Origin: Paragonimus westermani
Lineage: Eukaryota > Platyhelminthes > Trematoda > Plagiorchiida > Troglotrematidae
Assembly: GCA_008508345.1 (NCBI GenBank)
Contig: QNGE01000107.1
Coordinates: 365,980 to 429,979, forward strand
Direction of reading: 5' to 3'
DNA length: 64,000 nt
Positions 24,988 through 38,377 of the stretch are shown piece by piece. Position 1 is the first letter of the stretch. Each line of letters starts with the position of its first letter. The translations under genes and the position numbers were made by a program. The notes below the pieces were generated by a model, which was not told the DNA's origin, did no database searches, and saw only the letters and a program-made list of their open reading frames with translations.

Positions 24988-27770
24988 AACATAAAACCAT
25001 GTCCAAAACAGTCACCCATGCCTTACTGTACCCTCTCTAATGAAGATCATGAGTTACCAATCCTTATTTCCTTGGAAATGTGTGCATTTGTGTGCGTGTG
25101 TGTACGTGCAACACAGAATTTCAGGCTTTCGTCTTCTGTTTAATCAGTACTTTGCAAACCGATTAACAATGCACGCGAACATGATTCGTTTCTTTCAGTA
25201 CATCCACTAATTGTGAGCACGTGGTAGAACCTACCCTGCCTATGCGTTGTTGTCGTCGTCGGGAGTAGACATAGCATATTTAACACTTTTGATTTCGTTT
25301 GTTACTCCACTTTTTCAGTATGCTATCCATTTCCCAGTTTAGAACACACACGCACACAAATATTTGGTATGTTTTTGATTCCCTTTCTCACTCTATCTTA
25401 TTTTCTTTCGTTTCTCTCATTGAACTCCTCGAAAGTATGTTTTGTCGTTATTGTTGTTTTCTCTCTTAAAACCACCATTCAGATTCAAACTTCAAGCCAA
25501 CTGTACCCTTTCTGTCTCCGGCAACCTACTCATAATTGTTATCAACACGACTTAAAGCAGTGTCAACTGACAAAAATGTTTTTTTGAATTTGGGTAATTT
25601 AAAAGCCACCAACTAAACGACACTTCACTTAGGCCACAGCTTTTACACGCAGATGGACTGTTTCGGCCGACCTTCTTGAATAGAGCCACGTGACTCCATT
25701 CCGTTAGACGTCATTGAATGCAAAACTCAGTCAGCGCCGGATTTTGAACTCCTTTGTGCATAGTTGTTAGATGAGCAAGTTGAAGCATATAACGTCATCG
25801 TTATCGTGGGCTGCATCAAATTAACACACCAAAACTCTGAGTTGTATTTGCCCGTGCATAATTTCTCATTATCCAGACCGTATGACATTAACTCTGCTGA
25901 TACTTCTAATCGATGTTATGTGAACAAGTAGCTGATGAGCGTTGTGGAGGCCGTTAGCTAATTCTGCTCTCTATGAAACCAAAACCTTATTCCACTTGAT
26001 ATTCTAGGTAAGGATAGGGTAGGTTCAGGAAACACTCATCGAAAAATTCTGCATACTCATTGTTTTTCTATTCACTTGTTATTATAGCTCTGGAAAGGTT
26101 TAAAGAAACTGGATCATGATACTACCCAATAGATGTCTTTCCACTAACAGGGCATGAAATCGAAATTTGATTCAACGAAAAGAAAATGGTTAGCATAGTA
26201 GCAGCCCTTGAATTCTCACAACAGACGAACAGCGATTGTGACTTGATTGGACCCTGGGATGGATTCACTGTCACAGAGCTTGCGAAGGCTTATCAGACAG
26301 ACTTAGAATATTGAAAACGCCCGAAGGACTTCAATGGCTTCATGAATCGAGGAAATACCTCGATAAAATGGTAGTACGTGTTCCATACAAAAATGAGTCA
26401 TATTAAGTTATGTATGTCAATCCCTAGGAGCTATTTTGGCAACTTGTTCAAGCAAATTATGTTAATAGGTTACTGAATCCTTGAGGTTCATGTTCGTTTG
26501 AGTTTCCTTCGTTAGTAAAATTGTTGAGAACCTTCTTTCTTTGGGTGTTCGTGCCCCAGGCTATCTTATTTCAAGACTGGCTATTATGCCTGGACAGTTA
26601 CCACTACCTCATAGTGGTTCGGTAGAATGTGTCGATCCATGTGACCAACCAATGATTAAACTATCATCACCGCTCGTCTCGGTTGTGTTGGAGTTACGGA
26701 ACATGCATTGGTAAACACTTTGTCAGGAAATGCGTATGCTCACATGCGCGCTTTTGATGCAACCTCTGTGCACACTGTAGATGTTCTTCATCACCAATTA
26801 TGTTGTTGCCCCGTTCATGATGGTCCTGAAACGTTGAACAATGTGCTTTTAAAAGGAAATGCATTATACTTCAACAATCCCCACGTTACCGTCGTTTGGT
26901 TAAGTAATTATTGTCATGATTGACCCAGGCCTTCTTACTCGCTTGTTTGCATTCTCCCCTTTGACTGGAATGATATAACGTGTTTCCTTAGAATTCACTG
27001 TGCCCGGATGTGCCCACACTGGCCATTCCGCTGAACACTAATCACATGAAGTGATTCAATGTGAAAAGAAAATGTTGCCCACGAAACATGCACATCCACT
27101 TGAAACGTTCTGTAATCTAATTGGAATGACGCCTTGTTTGTGTTTGTTTCCCACAACTCGTGAGAAAGTAAACGCAAGAGCGCAAAATTCACGAAGAAGA
27201 ATATCGAGTGTCATCCAGACATTGGGATAACGCACGATTCCACGAGCCTCTTAAAAGACTTGCCTCCTAATTGAATCATTATATAGGGCGACTTTTTGAT
27301 GAGTTGACTAGATGTTTTGAAGTTACGACGAAGGTAAACATTGCGACGGTTAAAAAGTTACCAGTGACACCACCAAGTGACTGTTGTGCTGCTTCGAATC
27401 TCACAAAAACGCATCCGCAATTGTCCGATCTAACTGTTTTGAACTTGAAAAAAGCCAATAGTAACATGTAAGATGTCTTGCTCAATGACATTTCGTTCGC
27501 ACCTCATCGGTAACTTTTGCGAAATTAACATACACTTTATATAGTTGAGGGGCAAGCAGCTAGGCGAAATCAATTTAGAAATATTTCAAACAGTCAGTCA
27601 GGTGACCAAAGCGGAAGCAGAAAAATGCAACTGATTGGTAATTTTGATGCAATAAAGGGGTGTTTGAAGATAAATACATATTGAGTGGTAAAGGTCAGAT
27701 ATGATTAGAAAAAATCTACAGAAAAACAAACAAGAGTTGAAATACTGTACAAAAAGTACCAGTTGCATTC
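24988..27770. other. No gene recognised; troponin T 3' UTR and intergenic DNA
   Basis: The first part must hold the troponin T 3' UTR. I saw no AATAAA in the first kilobase or so after the stop. A GT-rich run lies at about 25085-25110. A B-box-like motif on the minus strand (GGAGTTCAAAATCC, about 25737-25753) hints at an old SINE. Remaining ORFs are short and unrecognised. Confidence 0.5.
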
Positions 27771-28109
27771 TTACCAACAAAGTGAAAGGTTAGTCACCAA
27801 CTGTTTCTGAGCACACAAAGTGAGATTCAGTCGATGCATGGCGACGGCTTCAGCAATATTGAGAGCCTGCTTTAGCTTGGGTCTAAAGAACACTCTGAAA
27901 GCCGTTCTAGGGTCCAGTGAGTGGCCGGTCTGTAGAAGGTGTTTTGTAATGGCACTGACGTCACAACCGACCCACGAATTCAAAAGCCATTTCGGTATGT
28001 GTTCGTTGATACGTGTGCCGAGGTGCCTCCCGGTTCTGACGACGTATCTGCTTCCACAGACAAAATCAAACGTGTATACAATATTGGATTGAGAGAAAAG
28101 GGTCACCAC
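27771..28109 (-). pseudogene. Penelope-like element, C-terminal GIY-YIG endonuclease
   Basis: A 112-codon minus-strand frame covers most of the endonuclease domain of Penelope-like retroelements, which nicks DNA to prime reverse transcription. Visible features are IVYTFDFVCGSRYVVRTGR (the GIY...YIG region, here degenerate), INEHIPKWL with the conserved Glu, ITKHLLQTGHSLDPRTAF, AEAVAMHRLNLTLCAQ and the closing LVTNLSL-W. No reverse transcriptase is visible upstream on the minus strand, so the element is 5'-truncated. A single N at 28138 interrupts the assembly nearby. Confidence 0.85.
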
Positions 28110-31100
28110 GTCCTTTCTAGGTGTAGTTGGAACATGGNTTGGCTTTTTTCAAATTTTTCGATGGGAACCATTGTTTCAAACTGTTTCGAACTGTTGGGTA
28201 ATATATGAGTGAGTATGCGTTCAGTCGATCGGTAAACTGACCGGTTATTTATTAAGTAGACTTCGTATTTAATAAGAGTTATGTAACGAAGACTTTACGG
28301 ACACTTGAGGCAGTTATTATATGATGGAGATCATCGTATGAAGAACGAGTGCATATGAGAATTAAAAAAATTTCCAGGAAATAATCCTGCTTCCAAATAG
28401 ATCTCGTGGTGTTTACTTGTCCATTGAGCCTGTCAACATCTAGGTTGCAGACGTCCAACCACTAAATGAACTACTGATATCGATGTAGAGACGCTCTTTA
28501 TAGACCGAAAAGTGCTAAAACCGATCAAAAATGCTCACCATAAATAAGTGTCTGACCGAAACGTCATATATTCGTAGTGGGTTGTAATATCTTGAAAATG
28601 CCTCATGTCGGTGATCTAACATTGCATAAATGGAAAAAAGTATCACATAGCGTTGTAATTAAAACTAACCATTTCGCATAGATATATCCGGAACTCAATG
28701 CTTGTTTATCCTTTGTATAGATCGTGTTCTTCTGTATTCAGCACAGCAACCGGTTTACTACCAAGCTTACTCACTGCTGCAAAAATTTCAACGACCGCCT
28801 TCTTGGAAGCGCGTGCAGCAAATTATGTGCTTGTTCGCAGTCGGCTTTTAGGAAATATAACAGCCTTTTTTGTTCAGGCACTATTTCGTCATTTGTTTAT
28901 TCGAGTCACTAGTCGAATATTTTACCCAATATTCAAGGATGTTGACTATCCCAACGTTATGTGTCTACACCAAGGTAGCACGCATCTGGGAAGGTGCGTG
29001 CATGTGTCTGTCAATCGCAAGTACACCAGGTAGACTCACTTGCGCTCTACAAGAGCTAACGGATTTAGTGAGGACGTAACAAAGACATATTTTACGATAT
29101 GTTTATACTTGCTTCACTCTCATGGGTCGATCAGCTAATCTGCACCCGTGCACGGCTTGATCGTTAGAACTTGTATCGCCTTGTTCTTCGTGTCCAATCG
29201 AGCGTATGGTGGCGCCAATTTAACAAATAAGTTTTGTGACTGCTGCATAGCTAGTCTCATTTTGCCGAGAAGGTGTGGCCGCTCGCAAGAAATATACACT
29301 CTAAAGAAATTTGTCGAAAAAACTGACCATCCTCGATGACCTGCGCACAGACGCAAATTGCACCGTCATATTTCCGCGATATTTTGAGAAAAAATTGTGT
29401 ATGCTGCTTGTGAATAGAGCTTTACACATTTCAGGAAAAGTTGACCAACAATCTTAGAAATGCCAACTTTTTACTTAGTTACGGGTACTCTACGCTTCGG
29501 ATCAATTTAAATCAAGACATGTAAGTGCTCTTGTACGTAGAGAATAGAGGACAACTTTGGTAATTTACAAACATACATTTTTACTTATTCCCGGGTGAGT
29601 AACTCCCTGCCATGCTTTTCACCATTAATTTCGGTAATTACACAATGCTTACAAAATGTGGGTTCAAAAAACTCAGGGCAATAAGAATGAAATAAACTTG
29701 TTTCAGTATTGCGAACCCGTACTGTTTGTGATTTGTTACTCTATAAGAGAAGGAAATTTCCAGTCCGTGTCACGCCCCCTTAAAACAAGTTCAGGTGGAA
29801 TATCTGATTGCTCCAGTTAATATGCGGTTATTAAGGAAATAATGCAACTATTGACGTTTTTTATTCTATTTTTCATTTGCTACGCGTAACACTTGCTGCT
29901 CAACAAAAACATACATTTTCTCAAACATTTCTGCCTACTTTCTAAGTTAAACGGAAAAATTTGCCACTTTCCTCCAATAGATCATTGCACACAGTACAAT
30001 CGGGCAACTAGCACACAGTCAGAAAACAAAAAACCCTGTCCAGTTGTCACAGACTGGACCAATCATTGAACCAGTCGTGAGATACACAGCAGTACTTCGT
30101 CAACACTTACCCAACCCATTCCAAACAGGGTAGGTCGAACGACTGGTGTGCTATGGTTTCGTTGCTGGATTGTACGGTTCACACGATGTGTATCAGCTGC
30201 CAAGCGCAACCAGGCAGACGCCCAATTTCTTCCTGTGTTTATCTGGATGGACAAATTTTGTGCTATGTTCAGCAACTGGACGAAATTTTGCTGTATTGTT
30301 CTTCAATGAGCTAAGCAACCACATGAGTCACACATCACCAGTTTTTCCCATTCTTTTGAAACACCATAAAAATAGCTTACACATGACAGTAATTCACGGA
30401 GTAATTTGATTTTTCAAATGCAATCACAAGTATTCTCAGGTTGGTTGGAAAGTTGTGCAGCTGGTTTTTTATAAACAATATGACGGTAGCAAGTGAATTT
30501 TCGCTTGCTAGACAACACGCGAATACGTTCATAAGGTGGCTTGCAGGATAACTTAGTTGGTCCGTCAATACCGCCAACCTTTGTAAAACAATGTTTGTGT
30601 ACAATTTAAAAGAGGTTTGCACACGTCAAAATGAAAACAGAAGTGAACCTGACAATTGATGGGTGAACCTAGAGAAAACCATCCAGAATATTCGGAAGTT
30701 TTGTGATGTTGGGAGAAGAAAAGTTGCCAGGAAGTCGTCCAGTAAAGTTTATGGTCTGGACACACTACGAGAAGTAATACTTTGGAAAAGTTTGCAAATA
30801 AGGATGTATAGTACCTCCTGTAGCAAAACATCTGGGATTCGGAGTTTAACACCTTCTACCTAAATAACCGACTGTGGCGTCCGCTGTCTCAGCCTGTAAC
30901 CAAAGCCGTATTGCCTTATATTCATTGTCATATCAGTAGAAACTCTATTAGTTCCGACGGAAGCAAGGCTGTTTCGTAATCAACTGGTGAACTAGTGTGC
31001 GGTCCTCATGAATTCCTTGCCCACAGTTACATCCAGCTCGAAGTGAACATAAAAGTTGAAATCCTTATTTAAAGCGTAATTCGTTCACTTCAAAACTGAC

Positions 31101-34100
31101 TTCGAATGATGAAACTGTTGTATGAGAACTCTGGTATTTTGTTGCATGACCCTCATTCCGCTCCAGCTTGCAATGAGTGCAACAACTCTCCTTCAATGGG
31201 TTCGGATATCCTACTTGTCAGTGTTCTGAGATGAGAACAAACCAAAAGTACAACCGTAAACCCGTTCTTTTATCGTACATCAATGAAATGAATAATCTAA
31301 AATCCACCTTTAAAAAATGATTACAAACTCATATCGTGCTTTACTGGTCAGAGGAGAAAATTATGGATAAAACAAACGTGTGACTAATCCATTGACTGGC
31401 CCAACCGCAAACTTAATAGTTTCATTCTTTTTAATTTCGAACAAGCAAAGAAAGCAAAACGTTTCAAGTGTACAAACAATAGCCAATAAAAATCTTCAAG
31501 TGAACTGCTGTACAAATGGTCGAAACGCTGCAGAAATACTGTTTCTCTTACTCTGAGGTTCTACAAAAAGTTTGTTTGACAATAACTGTCACTATAGTAC
31601 CCACTGTCCTCTCACACATCCCGTTTTCTTGCAGTAGGGCCAGCTGATTCCAAACCGCTCTACTTACCCTTTAATTGTATGATACCGTCTTCTAAAAGCA
31701 CACATCTCCGTGTACTTCTACTGTCTAGTGATATAATGTGTCCAGAGAATTATACAGATTGATGTTATTGTCCAGCAATCCCAGAGCAGATCGATCTATT
31801 GAGCAGACTAACGATATGGTTAAACGTGTAATTGTGTTTTCTTACAGTTGTAAGATATCCGCACCAAATTTAATAAGAATGAAGTTGAACAGTTTGGGCG
31901 TCTTGTTTAACATGTTATTGATAAACAGATTGGGAATAACGCATCGTTACGAGCAAGTTGTAATACTCTACGTTTCAACCACCTCGGGTGACCTTCCTCA
32001 AGAGTGTTGTAATCGTTCACCCTCCTTACACACTTTCTGTTTGTTTGTAATCACCGTGTGGAGACAATCTGGATGATGGATTTGACCATCACCTCTTCAC
32101 TTTTCGCTTGATAGCCTGTAAACCAGGAGCCATTACAGTCTACCTCTGTCGTAATCAATGTTGTACATGCAGATGTTTTCGTTTCAATTGTTCCTGAACG
32201 CCAACCGTGAAACTGATACCCGGCTTCAGACGTAGAAAGTAAACGTGCCAAACTATCCAGTTTTGCAAAGTTTGGTTTATCTGATGGTAATCCCTTCGCA
32301 TACTAGTTGTGGACGTGCATTCTACCCTGGTGATGGAAGTAACTGGAACAACCCTAAAACGTGGACATCAAGAACTAAGAGTTGTCAATCAGTTCCAGTT
32401 TGTCTGTTGATGTTAGCTCATGAATGCAGACTTCCTGCACACCACAAAGTGTGTGTGCTGGTGTACGCAACATAGAAACACTCTAAATTGTGTGGAAGTC
32501 GTCTATTATATCGATTGCAGCAAGCAATACTGCCAGCTAACAGCACACTAAACGATAAAATTCGCAGTATTGTTCAGCTATTCCCTCAAATGTTTAAATT
32601 TTAAGGTTGTGCGATATTTCAAGTTTCACTAAGTTGTCCGCAATTTGGACACGTCTTCACATCATTTTCACCGGTTCTTCTGTAAGCGCGAAAAAACGAT
32701 TTATTGGAGAATATATGGTGCAATGAACACTGGTTCTTCCAGTGATTCATCATCAGACAAACTACGGCGTGTGGAATTTTTCACTAATATTGCAATACTG
32801 CTCGATGTCATTTTCGATTAATTAGGCAGTTGTTGCCGCTTTATTTAGTGGAGTATGAAATTTTGTAAAAAATAAGTTTTAAGTTTTACCAGAACGACAG
32901 AATTCTCATTTTGCTTCAGGTGTTTGAGGACAGAACACGACACAGAAGGAATCCTTTTTACCATTCTCGCAGTATAACACAATGTGTTGTCAAAAACTAC
33001 CTGAAATATCAAGTACCTATTGAGAAACACGCAGAACAATCGAATAATGGATTTGCACAACACCACATTAGCACATGCAGAGCACTAAACAGCTTAAGTG
33101 TTCAAGAAGTGTATAGTGATTAATTTTACGATTAGCGAGTTTTAAAGAGACCAGCGGGCAAACAATAAAGGGTAGACAAAACAAGCACAGAGGAAGCAGC
33201 CGAAAAATCCCGGTTACATATAAGGTTTCCTGTTTATCACTGAATAACGTCGCCTCTGTAGTCCCACAGTGAAATTTCGTTCGATGGCCTCATGCTAAAA
33301 TGTCTCCTCATAGTGAGCATTACAGTATAAGTACCGTCTTACGCGCTCACGCTACCTTTTTCAAGCAAGCTTCCTACTAGAAATCAATATTAGGTTCATT
33401 TATCTGAGTATGGTAAGAAAAATCACTCTTTGCTACATGATACTCCTCAGATGTTTTGAGTACTTCGAACTATAATCAATTAGATAGCAACACCTCATCC
33501 GTTATAATCCTGAACGATTTTTTACCACTCCCGTATTTTACTAACTTCCAAGGTCGACAGAAATCGTAATGGACCTTTGACTTCCTAATTCGCTGGGGTA
33601 TGGGAATATTAAACGCATGCTATGCAAAGTCAGTCGATCTCGCTACAGTCTGCTTTGTCTGCCTTAAATCAGTAGAGAAAGCTTGGTTTCATAATCACGT
33701 TCTGTCAAGCTTTTATCTCCAGTCCACGTTATTGCAAGGCCGGAAGTTGCCGGAATGGAAGCAACTGACCTGTCAAATCGTGGTCGCGATATTGCTGTTT
33801 TCGTGTATTACCCAACAGCACTGGTGCACACTGTAACACGCACTGGAAAGAACTACGCATACACTGAAATTACGTTTGATCATCGGCGTCTAGGTCACTG
33901 GAACGTATCTTGCATGGCACATCTCGAATTGAAGACCAACTTCTTACAAGTGATAACGGGTGCGTAGTTGCCAACCGTGAAATTTAGTGTATAAAACTTA
34001 TTTAATGTGTTTTTGTACATCGTTCACTTGATGTCTGGCTGTAAACAACCACTTTTCCTGTATGGTGTTATGTTTACTTCCTAGACGCTTGGTTAGAAAA

Positions 34101-37100
34101 CCAACAATCAAAGGATTATTGACAGAAGTCCTGTTGACGCTATAATTGCTTTAAAAATTAGGGTTATGTCATGATTCGTATCCGACAGAAGTTCCAAGTT
34201 TGTTCACTATGTTTAAGCCTGGCATATCCACAACCACAGTTTAGTGCTTGTTGAGACCAAGTAGTGTTTACGAACGTTTACGGAGGGATAAAATTCCGGG
34301 CGCTAAAAGAACTTTTCCTAATGCTTTAAGGCGTACTTATCAGGGTTGACCGAAGTAGCTAAGTATAGTTGAATCGGCTCCATCAGAATGACTATCCTCG
34401 GACTCTACCATCTACCTGAGAAACGAGAGTACTGTGTCTTTTTGCGATCAATATCAGATGTAACCACTTCATTCCAAAATAGGCCCATTAAAGAGATTGA
34501 CGTAACTGATGGGAACAGTGAAAGTTGTACGTAGTCCATTTGGTTTGTTCAGCCTTTGCAATCAGATTCGAACACTGGATGTAAAAAAGTTGTTACTCAT
34601 TCATGATATTGCATGATATTGCATTCATGATATTTGCAGATATTCCTTCGAAAATTTATATATTCTCCCCCATGATACCGTTGTGGACAACTGGTGTGTT
34701 TGTAATTGGCTGTTCTCTACAATCTTTGCCTTTGCTTAATCGCAATAATTCCTTGACTAACCGAGACAGTATAGAAAATAAGTACACACATATTCACGCT
34801 TGTTTACCAATGATAGAAGGTCCGCAACTAACTGGCGTTAGTACAAAATGTTACAAGTAGATGAACGGACGGTGCAGCAGTTTGCTACAGCTAGTGGAGA
34901 CAAAGCATGTTAAATCAAAACGGAGGATAACCACGTGAAAAAAAGTTATGCTTTTCCCAGAACTGCATGAGGCGCAAACTGATAAGCACACCGGAGTCAT
35001 CGTCAACATTTACACACAAAGCAAAACCATAATGTTTTCAGAGCTGTTGAAGATAGGAAAACACATATATAATTCCCAAGGAACGCCATTCGGATTCTCA
35101 TCAGATCACTGTAGAAATGTTAAATTTTCACCACTTTGGTTGTCCTTACCCATCGCATTTCCTCTTTCTCAAAGGCAGAAAGCGTTTAAGTCCGTGTTGT
35201 TGGCTTGTAACTCCACCATAGCCCCTGAGGAGGCTCACAGTGGATTTGTACACATTGGGTTTCACTGATCACCGGCAAAATGGTAGACGTCCGTTTCGAC
35301 TTCGATGGGTACCATTAGTACCACACACGTCAAGAAATTAAACTCGTGATACCTGAATAAGTAACAGAATGTCAGACCAATTTTCTCTGATAACCAATCG
35401 GTCTGACACCCATTTGCATGTCCTGTGTTCGATTCCAACGTGTGCATGGTGCTCTTAAAACCCAACAGAATCTAAGCAGCTGCTCTCCAAGTTGCTGAGT
35501 GTTACTGGGATAAAATGTTTCACAACCACCGTCATTTTTTGAAGCATGTACCGTGAGTAGTATGCTTTTATTACTGATCAGTAATGCCGTCGTTTCAAGT
35601 TCAATCCCGCGCTACCGTCGAGCTGATAAATATGTCAGATCTAATCCAGGAAGTAGTTCATGGCTTGCTACGTAAACCATACTGTGCTGTGAGAACTAAA
35701 ACTATGGACTAGTAAAAATATTTGTCCGAATGGAAAACTAATGGTATGGTAAGCACATTGCCCAGCAAACATTTTGCCCTCTCTAATGGTCGTTCATATC
35801 AAGAAACGTCAACTTTTCAGTTTCCTATTTTTGTTATAACGCCGAGAAACGCAGTTTCCAACGTCTGCCCATCAATATTTCATGGCTGCCTTTTGCTCTT
35901 TCATAGAATTCTCGAAGTAATGCTAAATAATTTTAATCTGTGCGCCGATCAGTTTACGTTCTGTGTTCAGCGTCGCGGTTTAACCATATCCACTCGTGTT
36001 CGTTCTGATCAAGATTTAATGGCATCTGGGGTCGAAATCCGACTTTCTTTTGTTGTCACAAATTCTCTTCTCATATGCAGGAAAGTCGGAGCACCAAACT
36101 GAATTAGGTTACACCTCATGTCCCCATAGAACTCACATGATTTTGGGCAGTGCTGACTTGCTTCTGCCGTTCCTCCGAGTGGCACCCGATCATTACCTTG
36201 AACGGCAAGCGTGGACAACAACTATTAAATTCTACCACACCTACTTTGTCACAGACAAGTTGAACTATTTCAGGTGAAAGTTTGAAACGGGGGCTCACCA
36301 CTCTAACTCTTGTAGAAGACATTAAACAAACCTCACATGAGCCACAAAGATGAGTGCTGTCTGCTCTCCTCCTTCCTTGTTAGCGTGCGGTGTGACAGCC
36401 CAGCACACATTCCGCCACAATGAATTACTTCAGTCGCGGTTCCACTAGGGTCAGAAGGACCATAATGCTGGGATAGTTCCTGGGCTGTTATAAACTCCTT
36501 CGTTTCAACAAACGACAGCAATTGTCTTTCACAGCTCTCAGTAATTATTATTCCTCGGTCGTTTTATTTGTACTTTTCATGTTTTTCGCTAAGAGGCAGC
36601 TTGATGATTTCCCCTTGCTGTAACTCTGAAGGTTTTCAAGGCTGTCAATGTAACGATTTGTTCCAACTACTCCATGGATGCTAACACTACGGCACTTCTT
36701 GTGGCCACCCGACGAGATATGCTTCTGTATCCCTCCAGTGAAATACTGATGCCCAACTCAGCTTACCAGATCAATAAAAGAGTGTGCAGTTGAAGTGATA
36801 CAAATTCGCACGAATTGATGATCTATTGACAGCGTGGGTAAAGGGCTGTGATCTAACACACACAATTGCATCTATCACCAACCGATAACGTGTGATGGCA
36901 GTAGTATGATGAACGTGCCTCTCGTATGTTTTACATACGGGAGAGGACCAGTTTTCTTCCTATAATTTTCTTAAGGCATCTGCAGTATTTGACACGAGCT
37001 CCACATGTTCTTACGGATGTGGGCATGCATAACGCTGGAATGCCTAGCTAATAAATCTGAATTTCTTCGAGGGCCCCGGCGTAACATACGAGACTGTAAA

Positions 37101-37768
37101 AATAAAGATCTCTTGTAGAGCAAAAGCAGTGACCCCAAACTTGAGGGGAAAGCGAACTTATGATGACCATCCTTCAAACGAATGAAATCCTCCAAGTTCA
37201 CAAGTATTTCTGGTGCTCAATTGGTAAATCTATCCAGTCATTTACCATTAATCTTGTTAGTTCTGTGTCGTTCAACCTTCGACTACTTTTGTTCATATCA
37301 TAAAACCGAGGGAGTAATCGGCAAATTCGTTTTTAATGTATAGGCTACTCGGTCTCATCAGCAGCTAGATCAGCACTGTACTAACTGTTTACAGCCTCCT
37401 TAATTTGTCTATTGGGTTTCGAGCACGTCCAACTCACCAGTGTTTTAACCGTTAACGATGATTCGGACGAAAAACAGACTTCATAGATATGATGCAAAAA
37501 CTATGAGTGGAAAATAAAGGAAACGACCAAACTAAACGACAATGAACTTTCAGTTTGTTGACAACTTTGTGAGTGTATGATAACCCTTGAGACCATCAAT
37601 CCAATATTCATTCTTTGTTTGACTATGGTAGTGTTATGAACCTGTGGTCAACTATAACGAGAAATGGTAGAGCTGTACAGTGATTTGGGTTATTCACCAA
37701 ATCATACAGATCATCTAGCGGAACTCATATCTTCCACCAAAGATAGCTAACTAAGTGAGGAGTTCAAT
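28110..37768. other. No gene recognised
   Basis: Nearly 10 kb of short unrelated frames. Minor points: a CATGATATTG direct repeat near 34602-34630; B-box-like motifs at 35425-35436 (GTGTTCGATTCC) and 35597-35608 (AAGTTCAATCCC) that may be SINE heads; and a minus-strand GAAAC-type motif at 31960-32025 and CTGATGAG at 37354-37361 resembling Penelope terminal-region sequence. I cannot support any host exon here. Confidence 0.45.
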
Positions 37769-38377
37769 TCATTGGAACCAACTGAACAACTCTGGATCCT
37801 GGTTCGTGTACTTCACAACATAAACAATAGTACTCATGTCTACTTGATGATTGGTAGTTAGTTCCTGTTTAGTGCCATCGGATGTACAGCTGCAACGCGT
37901 TTTTGTAAACGGTGTTTCGTCGGCTTTTCTTGTGGTGAACACGTCCAGGCAAGGTAGACTAACAACAGCCTCTAATTCACATTTCACTGTGAAGTTAGGG
38001 ATGAAAAACCTTCAGCCTGCACACTCATTGTTCCACTAACTCCCAATTTTTGGAAAAGATAACTCAATGGTCTACACAGTGCTCATAGTAGGACAGTTGT
38101 GTAATGATACCAGGTGGTTATACTTCAGCCATGATCACGAAGAATTAGCGAAAAGTGGGTTTAATGTTCTACTCATCGCTACATCATCAATCTGACTGCA
38201 TGGTGAGCTTTGAAAATTGAAGCTGACCTTCTTTGCACACAGTAAAAACGTAGTTTTCAGGTGACCTGTCGATCTGGGAATAGGGCTATTTTCGAAATCA
38301 ATCAGTTCACACAAAATCACTGTATTCAGGTAAATGGGCATTGGTAAAGGAGAACTGAAAATCTGTAGACCTCGCAC
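37769..38377 (-). pseudogene. Penelope-like element, reverse transcriptase remnant
   Basis: Two minus-strand frames joined by a decayed stretch. The upstream frame (38377-38135) ends with QIDDVAMSRTLNPLFANSS, corresponding to the QIDGVAMGSPLGPLFAN block of Penelope reverse transcriptases. The downstream frame (37987-37769) begins with FTVKCELE...LPCLDVFTTRKAD, matching the block just after the YVDD catalytic segment (E---LPFLDV-I-RK-D). The YVDD segment between them is destroyed by stops. The endonuclease part is not present downstream. Confidence 0.78.

Noticed and set aside
35722..36102. 126-codon + strand frame
   Set aside because: Longest frame in an otherwise empty region, but no motif, no exon-like context and no family resemblance; expected by chance at this scale.
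37354..37361. Hammerhead ribozyme core CTGATGAG on the minus strand
   Set aside because: The matching GAAA core segment and helix II pairing are not present.
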